64,000 nt of DNA, from NCBI GenBank assembly GCA_019914945.1, contig CM034108.1, positions 10,790,280 through 10,854,279 on the forward strand, read 5' to 3'. The translations under genes and the position numbers were made by a program. Below are positions 10,200 through 23,200 of this stretch, in pieces (within the stretch, counting starts at the first letter, position 1; each line of letters opens with the position of its first letter). Below the pieces are notes generated by a model, which was not told where the DNA came from, searched no databases, and was given only the letters and a program-made list of their open reading frames with translations. The DNA is from Typha latifolia (taxonomy: Eukaryota; Streptophyta; Magnoliopsida; Poales; Typhaceae).

Positions 10200-13100
10200 A
10201 TGGCGACGGGGGATTCCGATGAGAAGAGGAAGAAGAAGGAGAAGAAGAATAGAAACAAGAATAATCTCCAAGAACTGCCCGACAAAGAAGACCATATCGA
10301 GTCCAAGAAGAATAAGAAGCGGAAGCTTCGATCGCCGCACGATGCAGCGCCGGAGATGAAGGGGGAGGACGAGAATACGGATGCAAAGAAGAACAAGAAG
10401 AAGGGTAAGAAGGATAAGACCAAGAGTAAGAATAAGGAGAAGAATAGAGATGGAGAAGGCAGCGGCGGCGGCGGCGGCGAGGAGGAGGAGGAGGAGGAGG
10501 AGGGGGTGTGGAAGAAGAATAAGAAGAGCAGGGCGATCACGGACGAGCGATTCTCGTCGGCGCAGTTCGATCCGCGGTTCCGGAGAATGCCGAGGAAGGA
10601 GTCGAAGGTTACGATCGATTCGCGCTTCGCCAGGATCTTCTCGGATAAGAATTTCGCGCCGTCGGCGGCGCCTGTAGATAAGAGGGGGAAGCCGAGGAAG
10701 GGGGATGAGGTGAATCCGTTGCTTCACTACTATCTTCACCAGGAAGATAAGGAGGAAGAGGAGAGAGTAAAGGATGGAAGGGAGTTGGAGGTTTCTGATG
10801 AAGAGGAGGATAGCCAAATGGAATTGAATGCGTCGGAGAGTGATGGAAGTACTTCTACTGAAGATGAGGAAGATGATGATGATGATGATGATCAGGTGAT
10901 CCTCTTCTTCTTTCTTATCTCCCTTAACTGGATATTATTTTTTAACTGCATTTATCTTAGTAATTTTGTTGCTCCTTTTTTGAAAAATCCTGTTTTTATT
11001 AGAAATATATATTTTTTTTGTTTCAAAATTTAAGTTTTTATTTTGCGCTTTTATTTGATTTAGAATGCTTCTGTTGCTCCTAAGGTCCAAACATTTGATT
11101 ATCTTTTGCTTGTGGTTGATACTTCTCTCGATTATTTTCATGTGTCGTCTATCTTCAGCTTATATGAAACTTCCAGATTTTCTTTTACCACATAATGCTA
11201 ACATGGGCAAGTTGCCTAGTCCTCTACGTTAAGCAAGCTTGGAATGTAGATGACTAGTGCTAAAACAAGAGGACATCAATTTTCTGTATCGATCTTTGAT
11301 TTTGGTTTTTATTATCAGTTATTTGACAATCAGAAAATTCATTTCTTGCATCAACAATGATCTTTATCATTTTATGACACGGTAAAATGGATTTTGCAGG
11401 TCTTCAAGAGGTCTGTACCTTCTCTCTTCTTGATTTTCTTGTGTCTCCTTTTGTTAGTTAGTAATATTACATTCTTATCTGAAGTACTTTGTGTCTAGCA
11501 TAGACCATAAGTGCGCCTGCATACAAACTCTCAGCAAATAGGTGTATGCTGTAACTTGGCTAGCCACTGCCTGTCTGCCTTTTAGAACATTGATTCTTAT
11601 CAATGCTAATATTACCATTGATTAGGTGTTTATGGTTACTTGTTAAAAAGCTTATGGAATTTAAATGGACAAATGATTTATACTTTGTTCCTTGCAGTAC
11701 TCTGTCAATAGTGATATTGTTCACTATTTGATGGCTAACCACGAAGATACACCATTAACTGAGAATGAAACACATAGACTTGCAGCTGTTAACATGGACT
11801 GGGATCATATCAAGGTATGTTAATATATAATAACAATTATCTCTCTAATGTGGCCTATTCTTTCTAGTTCAATTGGTATACTGTGTATCTTGACACTTTT
11901 TTCTCATATCATATGATATATCTTATCTGCAATCCTCTATGTTTTGATAGGTTTGTTTCATGAAATCTGTTTCCCCTATTTTCCTAAGACATTCTTTGTA
12001 TTTGGCATGTCTTATATAGTAAGCCAGCAACTGTGTTTACAAATGGAATTGATGAAATGTTTTAACATCTTTAAGCGTGCATGTCAAAGTATAATTACTG
12101 AATTCTCTTCTTTAATAAGCGAAATCACCAGATTCCGTGATTCTATATAAGCTTCAACCTAAAGGATATTTCGACATGTGTTTACCACTCAAAATTTATC
12201 GAGTTAGGTCATTCATTAGTTGGAACTATTATCCCTCTAATGTAATTATAAAGATTACTTTAATCTAATAACTATATTTCTTCATCTAGTAGAGTAGTAG
12301 GTAGATTAGCACCACTCTAAATTATAGAAATGTCAGAAGCAAGTATATAAGATTATTTTGTTATCTTCATTTCCTTGTTTATTTGGTCTTTTGAGTTTTT
12401 AGAGAACTTCCTCAAGTTTTTCCATCAAAATTCTCTTAGTTTGCATAGATATTGAAAAAAGAGAGGAGGAAAGCTCGATTTGAATTTCTAATGTTAAGCT
12501 GGCAAAGGCTCATAAACTATATAGAGACACTTAAGTTGCACAGGACAACATACGTGATGCGGTAGTAACATTTGTATTTGCAATATCAGTTTCAGAAGCG
12601 TTTACTATATAGCATGCACATGAAGGCTAGCCTAAGACAGGATGGCATTGTGATTACAATGATGGGTTTTTGGTATTATTTTTAGGTACTTCGCAACCTG
12701 GGAGCATACCGAAGGAATGAACAACATACAAACAGTTAATGTAATATGGTCATAGATCTTAGGTTGTAACTTGATCATGAGCGAATTTGTTGATGTAGAT
12801 TTAGTTGTAATTTCATGACATTCTTCACTGATATCAATGTTGAGAGTTGAGACCGTTGTTAAATACTCCTGCAATATATCAGTAGAAGTGTCACTCCCTT
12901 CTTAGAGGATCTAACATGATAACCTTAGTTCATTCAGCTTCATCCTGGAACTTTTGACTCTTTTTTCTTTTAATAGGTGGATCCTCGGTAGTCAAGGTCT
13001 AAATTTCGATATAATAACTGCAGGCTTAAAAGTTGTAGGATTTATCTCATAACTACAACGCATCATATCTTGTCAAATTTGTTCCTTTAGTCTTTTGGAA

Positions 13101-16100
13101 CTGATCATTTCAATAGCTTAGGATATTATTATTGCTACTCTGAGCAAGATTTTGAAGTGTTTCTTTGTTAGTTTTATGTAAATTATCAGCATCTATTGAT
13201 TCATGTTGAATTTCAGGCTAACACATGATATATGTTAGTTTTGGATGATCTTTTCTTTGTTCATTCTTTGTTTTGCTTTAGCTCATTCTTTGTTCTCATA
13301 GGCTGTTGATCTTTATGTGGTGATGACTTCATGTCTCCCAAAAGGAGGGCAAATTTCTTCTGTGGCTGTCTATCCGTCTGAATTTGGCATCAAGTGCATG
13401 GAAATCGAAGCAGTTCATGGTCCATCTGGTCTCTTTGATGTAGATAATGGTGACGATGACAGTGAAAATGACTCTGACATTGACAATAACAAGTTGCGAA
13501 ATTATGAGCTGAACAAGCTGAGGTGATAAATTCGGAGAAAGTTTCTTTTCATATTAGTTTCCAAATATGTGTGATGGAATTATGCTGTTGATCTCCATCA
13601 TCTTTTTTCTACTTGCTTCTTTATATGTTCCTGCAATTTGTTTCTTTTCAAATATTTCCACATATACAAAAGATGGATGCCTATGCAATTAAGTATCTTA
13701 TTTCTGTATCCTTGGAGTTCTGAATTCTTGTTCTTTTATGTATGTAAAAATGAAATATACCTGGTTGTTTACTTTGCATCTATGGCTTGGACTCTATTTG
13801 AATAAGTACTCTTGGGGCAGATCTTATTGCAAAAAACCTATAGCCCTTCTTTTATGGGGACTGTTTTAATAGACCGTCATTTGTCATTATCATACTTTTA
13901 CAAGATTTCCTTTTAAAGTTTCCAAGGAGAACATGCTTAATGTTCTCTTTCCTTGTGGCATCATGCAGGTATTATTATGCTGTTGTGGAGTGCGATTCAA
14001 GTGCCACTTCAAGTCACTTGTATAAGACTCTTGATGGTACTGAGCTTTTGAAAACTTCTAATGTCTTTGATTTGCGGTTTATTCCTGATTCTATGGAGTT
14101 CAAAAACCCACCTCGTGACGTTGCAACAGAGGTACTTGTTTCTTGCTAGTAGATGCTGTATGGCCACCTCCTTATGTGACAGTAGTAAACTAATATCAAG
14201 AAAATAGGAAGGAAAACCAGAGAACTATTTAGAATAGAGGGAAGCTCTTCCTTTCAGCTTTTCACAATGAGCTATTTCTTTGTTCCTCTTTATGTAGCAA
14301 CATCTGCCTATGCAATGGATATTCTTCCTCTACATGTAATTAAGTTCAATAATTCTCAAGCTGCACTCCCAAAGCTGTGGATTGAAATTTCGGCCAACTC
14401 TGATCTGGATCAGCCAATTCAGCCAATCTAAGTTGTCCGAAATGGGTGGCTGATATGTATCATTTTTTGCGATGGCTGATCCTGAAACTGATACTTAGAA
14501 CTTTGCCCAAACCACCACTACCTCCTTTTTCTGGTTTTATCAGTATTTCCGAAAGTCCTAGAAAAATAGTGAAAATCATGATATTAGAATATAATTTCAT
14601 GTCTTACACTAATATCTAGTCCTGAATGATTATAATTTAGGCACCAGAACTGATTCTAAGGTTCTAAAATGGTTTAAAAATTGTTTTTTGGGCATGTCAA
14701 GTTATCCAGTGTGCCAATGACATACCTTCTCAGCACGATATGTGCCAGTGATACATATCCTGCCGAGTTAAGGTTAGCTCACCCTGTGCCTCTGGCATGA
14801 CAATCCTTAACTAGATAGTCCTTATTTTCTACTTATGGTAAACAATATGGACAAAAAAATTGGATTAGAAGTAAAAAAGAAAATGGGCCATGAATTTGGA
14901 GGTGATTGATATAGGGCTGAGAAGATGCTAGAGAACCCTAAATGATATGAAACGTAATTACTTTAAGTTTGCAAGAGGGCATCCTGTGTTTTAGCTTATT
15001 TAATTATGTGCTGAACACTATTGAATAATGGTTTACTTTGTCGTTATGTGATTGTTTTGTTTCTAGTTAAAGATTCATCGCCTACAGAAGTACAAAAGTA
15101 TAGTTTCATTTTCTCTACATTCAATTGCATACGCAATTATCCAGCTCTCAACATTCACATGTACTCGAGTGTGCAACACATATATATTCCTATGCTCACT
15201 TGAAAATTAGATCGAGCTATTTTATCTGCTTAGTGGAGCATAGAACAACTAGGAAATCTAGATGCCACTTGTTGATGTTCTCTTAATTTTCTTTGACAGG
15301 CTAAGGTTGCAGCTTTCTTTTGTTATATGTTCCATAATTTGAGACTGAATAAAGAAACTTACCATTACATATGTACATTGTTTGGTCATGTAAACTACTC
15401 AATCAAGAACTAGGCATTGTTAATTATATTTCATGCTTCATATATTGTGACACATTATCCACTAAATCATTGTCTCTCTTTCCAATCAGGCACCCGTTGG
15501 TTACAAGGAGCCGGATTTTCAAACTCGTGCCTTGCAGCACAGTAGAGTTAAGCTAACTTGGGAAGATGATGAACCAGAACGGAAGAAAATTTTGAGACGG
15601 CAGTTCAAGCCAAATCAGGTTGATATCTATGACCATATCTTAGTTACCATCCTCATAGACGACTTCTCACTATAAATATGTTGTCTCTCATACTATGATA
15701 CCTAATTAGGTTACTTAGGACTCAGTTTCAACTTCTGTGTACATATACAAGCATGTACAATTCCAACGACTGATTCTTTTGCATTTCTGTGAAATAAGAC
15801 ATGGTAGTTTTGCTTTATAGTTTATAGTAAATAGTCTAATACAAGTTGTAATTGACTATTTTTATCTGCATGCACAATTACATGTGTGTGTTTCACATAG
15901 TGATAGGACTATAAAGCTCTAATACAGAATTGATGTAGGATAGACATAGGGAAGTAAGGGGTTCAAGGAAAACAAATTAACTAAGAAAAGATATAGATTT
16001 CAATAGTAAAATGTGTCAAATAGAGCAGAAACGGGAAAAGATCAGAAAGAAAAAGGTTTTAGATCTGAAATCTTATTTAGAAATGTCAGAAATTGGATTG

Positions 16101-18618
16101 GAAATGGATATAATACAGCAAATGAGAGGTCTACAATCCCAATTTCTACACTTAATTAAATTCATAGTCCAGTAGTGCCCCCATAAAAATATTTCTTGAC
16201 TGCAATCCCAATTTCTCCTAGATTTTCTGCAGTGAAAGGAAAACAGAAACAACAATAGGGAAGAAATTGAGGAAAAAAAAGGAAATTTCTTTCTTGTCTG
16301 ATTGGAAGTCCCCGTACCCATAGGGTTTACGCCCTAGTTTTGGTTTCACAACAATCAAGGTTTCATACAAAGGGGGAAAGAGAGATTTGTATTTCTTGAA
16401 CACAGTAATGACCAACATTACAAAGACATTCAAAAGAGACCTTATCCATCTAGGTATCAGTAAAACCTAATCAAATATTAATTTACTGATCTAAATGAAC
16501 TTAAGTTGAGCCTTAAACATACTTAAATACAGAAGTTATGACAATACATGTAAATATGTCAAATAAATCATGAAGGTAAAAAATAATCTGAACTAATCCT
16601 AACTAAACTAACTCAATCAAGACAGCAAGACCAACTTATTAACTCTCTAATCTGGAATATGTCATTGGCCTTTATGTGCCTGCAACATATAGTTTTCTTT
16701 TCCTCAGGAAATCTTTATCCCTGATTGTATTGTATTCTCTCTTATGGTCATTTGGAATTTATGATCCCCTTTTTGGAAAAATTGGTTGACTTCAGGAGTG
16801 GATCATTTAGATCATGGATTTAAATACACAACCAGCATGGTAAAGAAGGCCTAACACAGACGAGCATTGTATGGACATGCTAGACTTTGCAGAATTCCAT
16901 ATGTTGGCACTGTATAATGTAGCCAGAACATGTCGTGCAGGCAGGCCACCTTTACATGCCATGCCATTTCAGTAAAACCATGGAGAAGATTAATTGTAAT
17001 TAGTCAGTGAAAAATATAAGATCAGTGGATGTGAGAATCAAGACATGAAAGAATTGAAATTTTGTCCTAAAGCATTATCTTAGTTCTAGTCAGGCTCTTG
17101 AGAGTTGAGACAAGCCATCTTCCTGTGTTCTCTTGGTAGTTCACTTGGAGTTGGAGTTCTTTTGTGTATTTGTGGGCAACGGTGGGTGATGTCAGGCCCT
17201 ACTATCGAAAGCATTGCCCTCTTGCTGTGATAGTAAATTCTGAAAGATTCATCTGTCAACAGTTTAGGTCTTATTATACCTCCACTCTTAAGATGGCTTC
17301 ATTTATTATCATCTCAGATTAGCTCTATTCCTGTCTAGCATTTTCCAACTTTTGCTAGCTGGAATTGGCTTTACCAACCCAGAAATATAAAATATATAGC
17401 TTTGCTCCTTGAAAAGAAGATATACTTTATCTATTGAAATTAGTTTAATTAATGTCTTAATGCGATCTTATTTTCTTTCCTTGTAGGTCACACTTGATTA
17501 AGGCTGATGCTGGTTATTAATAATATATATTGTCTTCAATTTATCATCCTATTAGTTTTTTATGTTCATCTGATTGGTTTTCAATACTAATCTGAGCCAT
17601 TTCTTTTTTTCTAAAGCTAGATGAATTAAATGATTATTTAGCTTCCACCGACGAGAGTGATGATGATGACGATGATGATGATAATGATAAAGTAAATGAT
17701 GTCAGCAGCAACAATAAAGCTGATTCTCTGCCAATTGGCGAAGCCAAAAAGCGCTTAGGAAGAGAGAAGTTCTTAGCTCTTTTGCAATCTGGAGATGATT
17801 CTGATGCAGATAAAAGTGATAAGGATATGGAAATCACATTCAACACAGAGCTTGAGGATCTAAGCAAGCGCATCATTGAGAAAAAGGACAGAAAGTCAGA
17901 GACTGTCTGGGAGGCAGTTCTTAGGAAAAGAAGTGAGAAAAAGAAAGCTAGGAAAAGGAGGTCTGGATATTCTGATGATGACAGCAGTGATAATGATGGT
18001 CAAGGAGCATCCGATGAACCTGATGATTTCTTTGTTGAAGAACCTTCGGATACTGAAATCAAGCCTAGGAAGGAAAACAAGGAGCAAAAATCTAGGGGTA
18101 AAGGCCGTAGGAAAGGGAAAGATCAATCTCCTGAGAAACAAGACCAAGAAGCAAGTAGAGCCGAGTTAGAATTATTATTTGCTGATGATCAGGATGCAGA
18201 TCATGGTCCCAAAGGTTATAATTTGAAAGCCAAAAAGGCCAAGGGTAAGAAGGGTAAGGAGAAGTCCACCGAGGACAAGATTCCAGATGTAAAAATTGGT
18301 GATGATCCAAGATTCTCTGCGCTCTTTACTTCTCATCATTATGCACTGGACCCGACAGATCCTCAGTACAAAAGGTACCTTAGAAGTTTGCCGTATTTAC
18401 TTCCTGTAATGATTTCATGTTGCTTATTGTTGTTATTGACTAATGTGATTGCAATCTTTCTCAAGCTTGCATTCTAAAACTGAGGAACTTTCTTTTTTTC
18501 TCTTTTAAACAGGAGTGCACCCTATATTCGGCAGCGATCAAGGAAGCAGGAGATGAGTACTGGGGAAGAAGAGGCACCAGAAGATGCTTTGAGCAAACCA
18601 GATAAACAAGTTATATGA
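10200..18618 (+). CDS. ESF1: ESF1, nucleolar pre-rRNA processing protein (NUC153 domain)
   Basis: Model: exons 10200-10895, 11698-11814, 13302-13522, 13969-14131, 15490-15618, 17617-18374, 18513-18618; 729 residues, all phases consistent. ESF1 acts in the small-subunit processome during 18S rRNA maturation. Visible hallmarks are a Lys/Glu-rich N-terminus, [20 protein letters not shown] and [12 protein letters not shown] (about 120-160), an acidic run (about 222-231), the RRM-like core [20 protein letters not shown] (about 259-278) through YYYAVVECD and [12 protein letters not shown], a second acidic/basic region with several nuclear localisation-like clusters, and the NUC153 motif [20 protein letters not shown] (about 672-691). 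The length fits the family. The ATG lies in a purine-rich, GC-rich start. Introns 4 (14132-15489) and 5 (15619-17616) are long; intron 4 holds a GGCA-rich repeat copy. GUP1 lies downstream, tail-to-tail. Confidence 0.93.
14680..14815. repeat. GGCA-rich dispersed repeat copy in ESF1 intron 4
   Basis: Words such as GGCATGTCAAG, GTGCCAATGACATACC, GTGCCAGTGATACATATCC and CTCTGGCATGACAATCCTTAA recur here and in GUP1 introns (for example 28800-28880, 35920-35985 and 36150-36250). No gene is encoded. The ends are not defined. Confidence 0.55.
15619..17616 (+). other. ESF1 intron 5
   Basis: The 1998-bp intron lies between phase-0 exons. It contains a purine-rich tract around 15930-16110 and 16400, and a repeated word (TGCAATCCCAATTTCT near 16200, CTACAATCCCAATTTCTAC near 16131). 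No coding signal agrees with a known family; the minus-strand frames 16073-16321 and 16218-16433 look like chance. Confidence 0.6.
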
Positions 18619-19721
18619 CTTATATCAACATCTAACAATGCGCTTCCAAGCAATGAATAGGTGCGCCATTAGAGAGGACTGAAGATATCCTTCACTATTA
18701 GGTCACTTAAAAGAAATCTAAGTGCATTTATGAATGAGAGAAGGTAGGTGATGTTTTTGCAAGTTGTCCACCCCTTGACAGTGGTGGAGATGGTTGAAGT
18801 TTTGTATGATATTTATTTATACTAATTATGCTTTTCGAATTGAGGGTTCCATGGGTTAGCAAAATATGTTCATGATTAAGTGTAAGTTGCATAAGAAGCT
18901 GACTCATTACTCAGTTGAGTGTTGGAAATTACCTGCTACTTGATAATGAGTGCTGAAATAGGTGGATTATGGCTTTTTTTTTTTAAGTCAGTATGCATTG
19001 GCATTGCCAACATTATTTTAGGAGTTCGGTGAGTATCTCTCAAAAATATTATTTAGTTTAATATACTTTACCTCACGTGCTTAGGTTAAAAATCACTTTT
19101 ATCCTCTCGAGCTTTCTTTTAAAGAACCTACAAACTTTTGACTAAATTGCAATTATGAAGTCTTCCATTAAAAGTTCAGTGCCTTTGGATAAAATTCAAT
19201 CCACGAAATTATATCCTTGAGAAAAATGTCAAAACCAAAGATCTCTTTACAAGAATATAGCATATCCATTTTACCTGATGTCAAACTATTTTTACAATTT
19301 GCAATACAGGAAAAGGAAAATTTACATTCTTGGTTTTAGTCCTATAATGCATTTACAATAAATGAGAGACCACCAGATCCGAAGGCTGAATTTGAATAAG
19401 CACGAAATGAAGTAGAAATAGCTGCTTGAATTTTCGAAGTAACCTTTGAAACATAAAATGGAAATTGGAGTTAATCTCTGAACGAGTACAAGTTACAGTT
19501 CAACAAAGGATAGACTCAAGAATATCAGCTGATGAATATATGGCTATCCCTCTACAAGTTTATAAGTCAAACTAAAAATACAACAGAAGCACTATGAATC
19601 TGGTGATTGAGTAGATCCCATTGCTTAATCATATGACATGAATAACGGGTTTACCTTAGTCAATATCGACAACAGTTCAAAAGTTCTATCATACTGCAAT
19701 CCAACGAATAAACAACTAAAC
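18619..19721. other. Convergent intergenic region between ESF1 and GUP1
   Basis: The first 200-300 bp are probably ESF1 3' UTR. 19056-19200 contains TTTAATATACTTTACC, similar to the inverted-repeat motif of the element at 55921-56198, so a small transposon remnant may be present. No gene is seen. Confidence 0.5.
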
Positions 19722-20260
19722 ATATCAGCCAACAATGAATGATAAAACAATCACATAGTCAACGCAATGTTATTCGAATTTAACCGAGTTAGTTAATGGG
19801 GTGGTGTATGAGCTGCTAATTCCCAGCCATTATATCACCATGAATTTTGCTTGAAATCCCTAATGTGAAACATAAGCTGCAAAATAACAAAGTAGTAGTA
19901 AAAAGACTTCTGACAGAAATTTAAAAAAAAATCAACACCACAAGCTACACAAAGTACCTTCACCGTCATAGACATATCAGCCAAAAAAGGTGAATAAAAT
20001 GTTATATATAGAACCAATGAATGATAAAACAATCACATTAATTAGTCAATGCAATGTTATTCAAATTTAACCAAGTTAGTCAATGGGCCGGTGTCTTACC
20101 ACTAATTCCCAGCCATTATATCACCATGAATTTTGCTTGAAATCCCTAATGTGAAACATAAGCTGCAAAATAACAAAGTAGTAATAAAAAGACTTCTGAA
20201 AGAAATTAAAACAAACAACACAAGCGACACAAAGTACCTTCACCGCCACATAGAATGATG
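19722..20260 (-). repeat. Tandem duplication of the GUP1 terminal exon region
   Basis: Two adjacent copies with a period of about 286 bp: 19722-19973 and about 19990-20260. Each contains the last coding exon (20121-20162 in the working copy, 19835-19876 in the downstream copy), the preceding intron, and the end of exon 18 with its splice donor (GTGAAG|GTACTTTGTG-like). Both terminal exon copies encode the same 13 residues plus stop (LMFHIRDFKQNSW). The downstream copy has lost most of exon 18. Confidence 0.85.
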
Positions 20261-23200
20261 TAAAAATTACACCTAGAGCAGGAAGTGCTGTACAAAAAGT
20301 AAGGATGGTGCCAGTCTGTTATTTGTAACCCATGAGCAAATGATGAAACTACATACGGTCTTAACATACCATCTTTCTGAAGCATCTGGGTAATTAACAG
20401 TTGTATGCCTGACGATCCTACTACATACCCAGCAAGGTTTGCTACCTGTGAAACCACAAAGTTATTACTATCAAATGAACAGCACAAAAAGGTCTGAAAA
20501 ATGATTTCATTCCATCTAAGATCAAAATCAAAAGGTCTTTATTTAATTATGCAAATCAAATAAAAATTAAACAATATCATGGCAGTGGCAAGAGGGCTGG
20601 TTAGCCAAAGACATGATATGCTGAACTGCATGGTTGGCACAGAGGCATGTCCCCACACCAAATTGCATGTCAGTTTGGCTCATCAGTTGCATAGGGTTGG
20701 CACAGGGTTAGGATGGGTTGGCATAGCAGGCACATGGGGACAGGGAGTGTACCAAGATACTAACCTCTATTGGTGCCCATATTCACTAGGACAATGGATA
20801 TTGACTTATGTCGACCTTGCTGATCAGCACAAAAATACATGTTAACAGTGGGAAGACACTTGGGACATGATCTTGATGGCGAAACAATATGTAGTTGAGT
20901 CTAATTTGACCTAAATTTCTAGAGGAACTTGTAAGAGATGGTGGATTATATGGTAACTACACATCATCTCTTCAATGATCACCAAATGCACTTATTTAAG
21001 TCTAATTACTATCAGACTTTAATTTTCAAGGTAAGTAAAATCCTTCTTCTCTATCACTTATTGAATAAAATTCTTTCCCAAATCTCCCCAACAGGCCTTC
21101 CACACCTTGAACTTGGTTCTATTTGATAAGTTTGACCTCAAGAAGTGATTCCAAGTTCATAAGTTCCTATGAGTTAAATTAAATATAATAAGGCACATCA
21201 AATATAAATTTAAATTAATATTCGTCAACAATGAGGAACATCTTCTACCAAACGGATGTTCAGGCTACTATGCAAAAGGTATTGTCTAACAACATAGTTG
21301 CATGAGACCTATTACCACAGTTTCTGGCAACATATCATATCTTGTTTATGGTCTCCAGGAGTTGAAATGTTGAATAACACTAAAACTATTAAGATAAAAC
21401 AAAAAGATATATCTATGAAATGATGCATCCATTTGAAACATCATTTGTTAGGATTGTTCAACTATTGAGAAAAGTATGCATACCATAAGGCAGCTAATCG
21501 TAATAGCGCCAGCAATAGCACGCAGTTCACGATTTATGAAAACCCCAAGAGCAGTCCTTGCCTGAAATTACCAATATCTTTGAATGCATAAATCATGGAT
21601 TTCAAGATCTTACTGAACTTTTCAAAAATCAGGTTTGTCATTTATACAATAAAGTACATAGATAAGACAACATTTCCCAAAATTATGTCTTGCATGTAAC
21701 AGCAGCAGCAGCAGCAACAACAAGAAAAAAAGCCACTTTGCATGTACCAACATCAAGAACCCAAATGCAAGACACAGTATGTTAAAGATGTGACCTGCCT
21801 TAGAAGTTTTGCTATATAACATTCCTGAAGTTAGTATTGCAGTACTTATTTATCAAACCATGTTAGAGTTTCATGATTTCAACCAATATCTAATCATATA
21901 AATTGGCAACCATTATGTGTTTACAAGTATATGATCGTGCAAATTGGCTGCTGCTTCAGGATCAGACATATGAATACAGAACACATTCAACAAGACACTG
22001 CATTTTGTAAAGACTCTATTTGATTGAGCTAAGAATTTTATTTAAAGCTTTCATATTTTTCTGCTCCCAAAGTTGCTTATTAATACCAGAAAATATCAAC
22101 ATCCTAACATGGCCTGATTTTCTGAGTAACTCATATCAACGGTACGAGATTCAGGCAGATAAGCTAATCACAAGTTAAGACATTTACATTTGATCAGTCA
22201 GATGAACACATCAGAAATGTAGATCGAGTTTATTTATTACACTAAAACAAATTCAGTATATATATATATATATATATATAGAAAAACCTCATTATACGAT
22301 TTCAGATGTTATAATCATACCTTAAGAATTTCTTTTCCTCTTACCTCTTCTATTGTTCACAAGCTCTATTTTTACTGTAATTGCATAGTTTTCCATCCAT
22401 TAAAAAATTTTATGAGACAGTCAGATTTGATTCATCATGAAATGATAGCAATAACCTGACATCAAGACCATCATGATTTATTTAAATAGCATATATTTGT
22501 ACGTAAGTGTAAATCTGTTCTAGTTAGCTACTTCTACCTTTCAACTTTCCATGTCATTCAGAATTTCAGATACCATCATACATCCTATCAATCATTCTTA
22601 AAAAGTAGTAAAAGCTCATAATTGTGTTGGAATCTAAAAAATTAAACTAACATAAGTTAATAATACTTTGCATTACCTGAAAGATGTTTGATGCTGATTT
22701 GATTAATATTTCAGGAACTAAAAATATACATGTTAACCATGCCCATGAAAGAAGTTTCCTGCTTAAGAAAAAAAGTATATCAAATTAACCTTGTCTATTA
22801 AAATCATAACTTGCTATTCAAGAACTTCCCCAGAACACTAACTTAATAATAGAAGAAAGTTATGCAAGAACATACCATTCCAAATCATGCCAAATTGCTA
22901 CAAATGTGAAAATGACCCACACATTAAGTAGCTTTCGCTGAGAACCACCAAGTGGAATATACATGTATCTATAATGATGCAATATCAATAATATCGATGG
23001 TAGGTTCCATAAAAACGAACTGAATAGGAGTGCATTGAAAGCCTACCTGACAAGCCATTTGTTAAAAGATGCATGCCAACTTTTCCAGAAATTCTCCAAG
23101 TCATGGCAGTTATTGATACACCTAGGCATATTTTCAGGAGACTCAATTCCTCCTATCTGCAATTGGAAATTTTCTCCGCAATAAGCCTAAGAAAGACAGC

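Noticed and set aside
10185..10817. 210-codon minus-strand frame over ESF1 exon 1
   Set aside because: Leu/Arg-rich translation is the complement of the purine-rich Lys/Glu codons of ESF1; no family resemblance.
11400..11410. Possible 11-bp micro-exon of ESF1 (between TTTTGCAG and GTCTGTACC)
   Set aside because: Including 11 bases shifts the next exon into an early stop; exons 10200-10895 and 11698-11814 join in phase 0 without it.
20579..20845. Plus-strand ORF of 88 codons in GUP1 intron 16
   Set aside because: Located in a GGCA-rich repeat copy; translation is rich in Gly/Trp/His by composition and has no domain.
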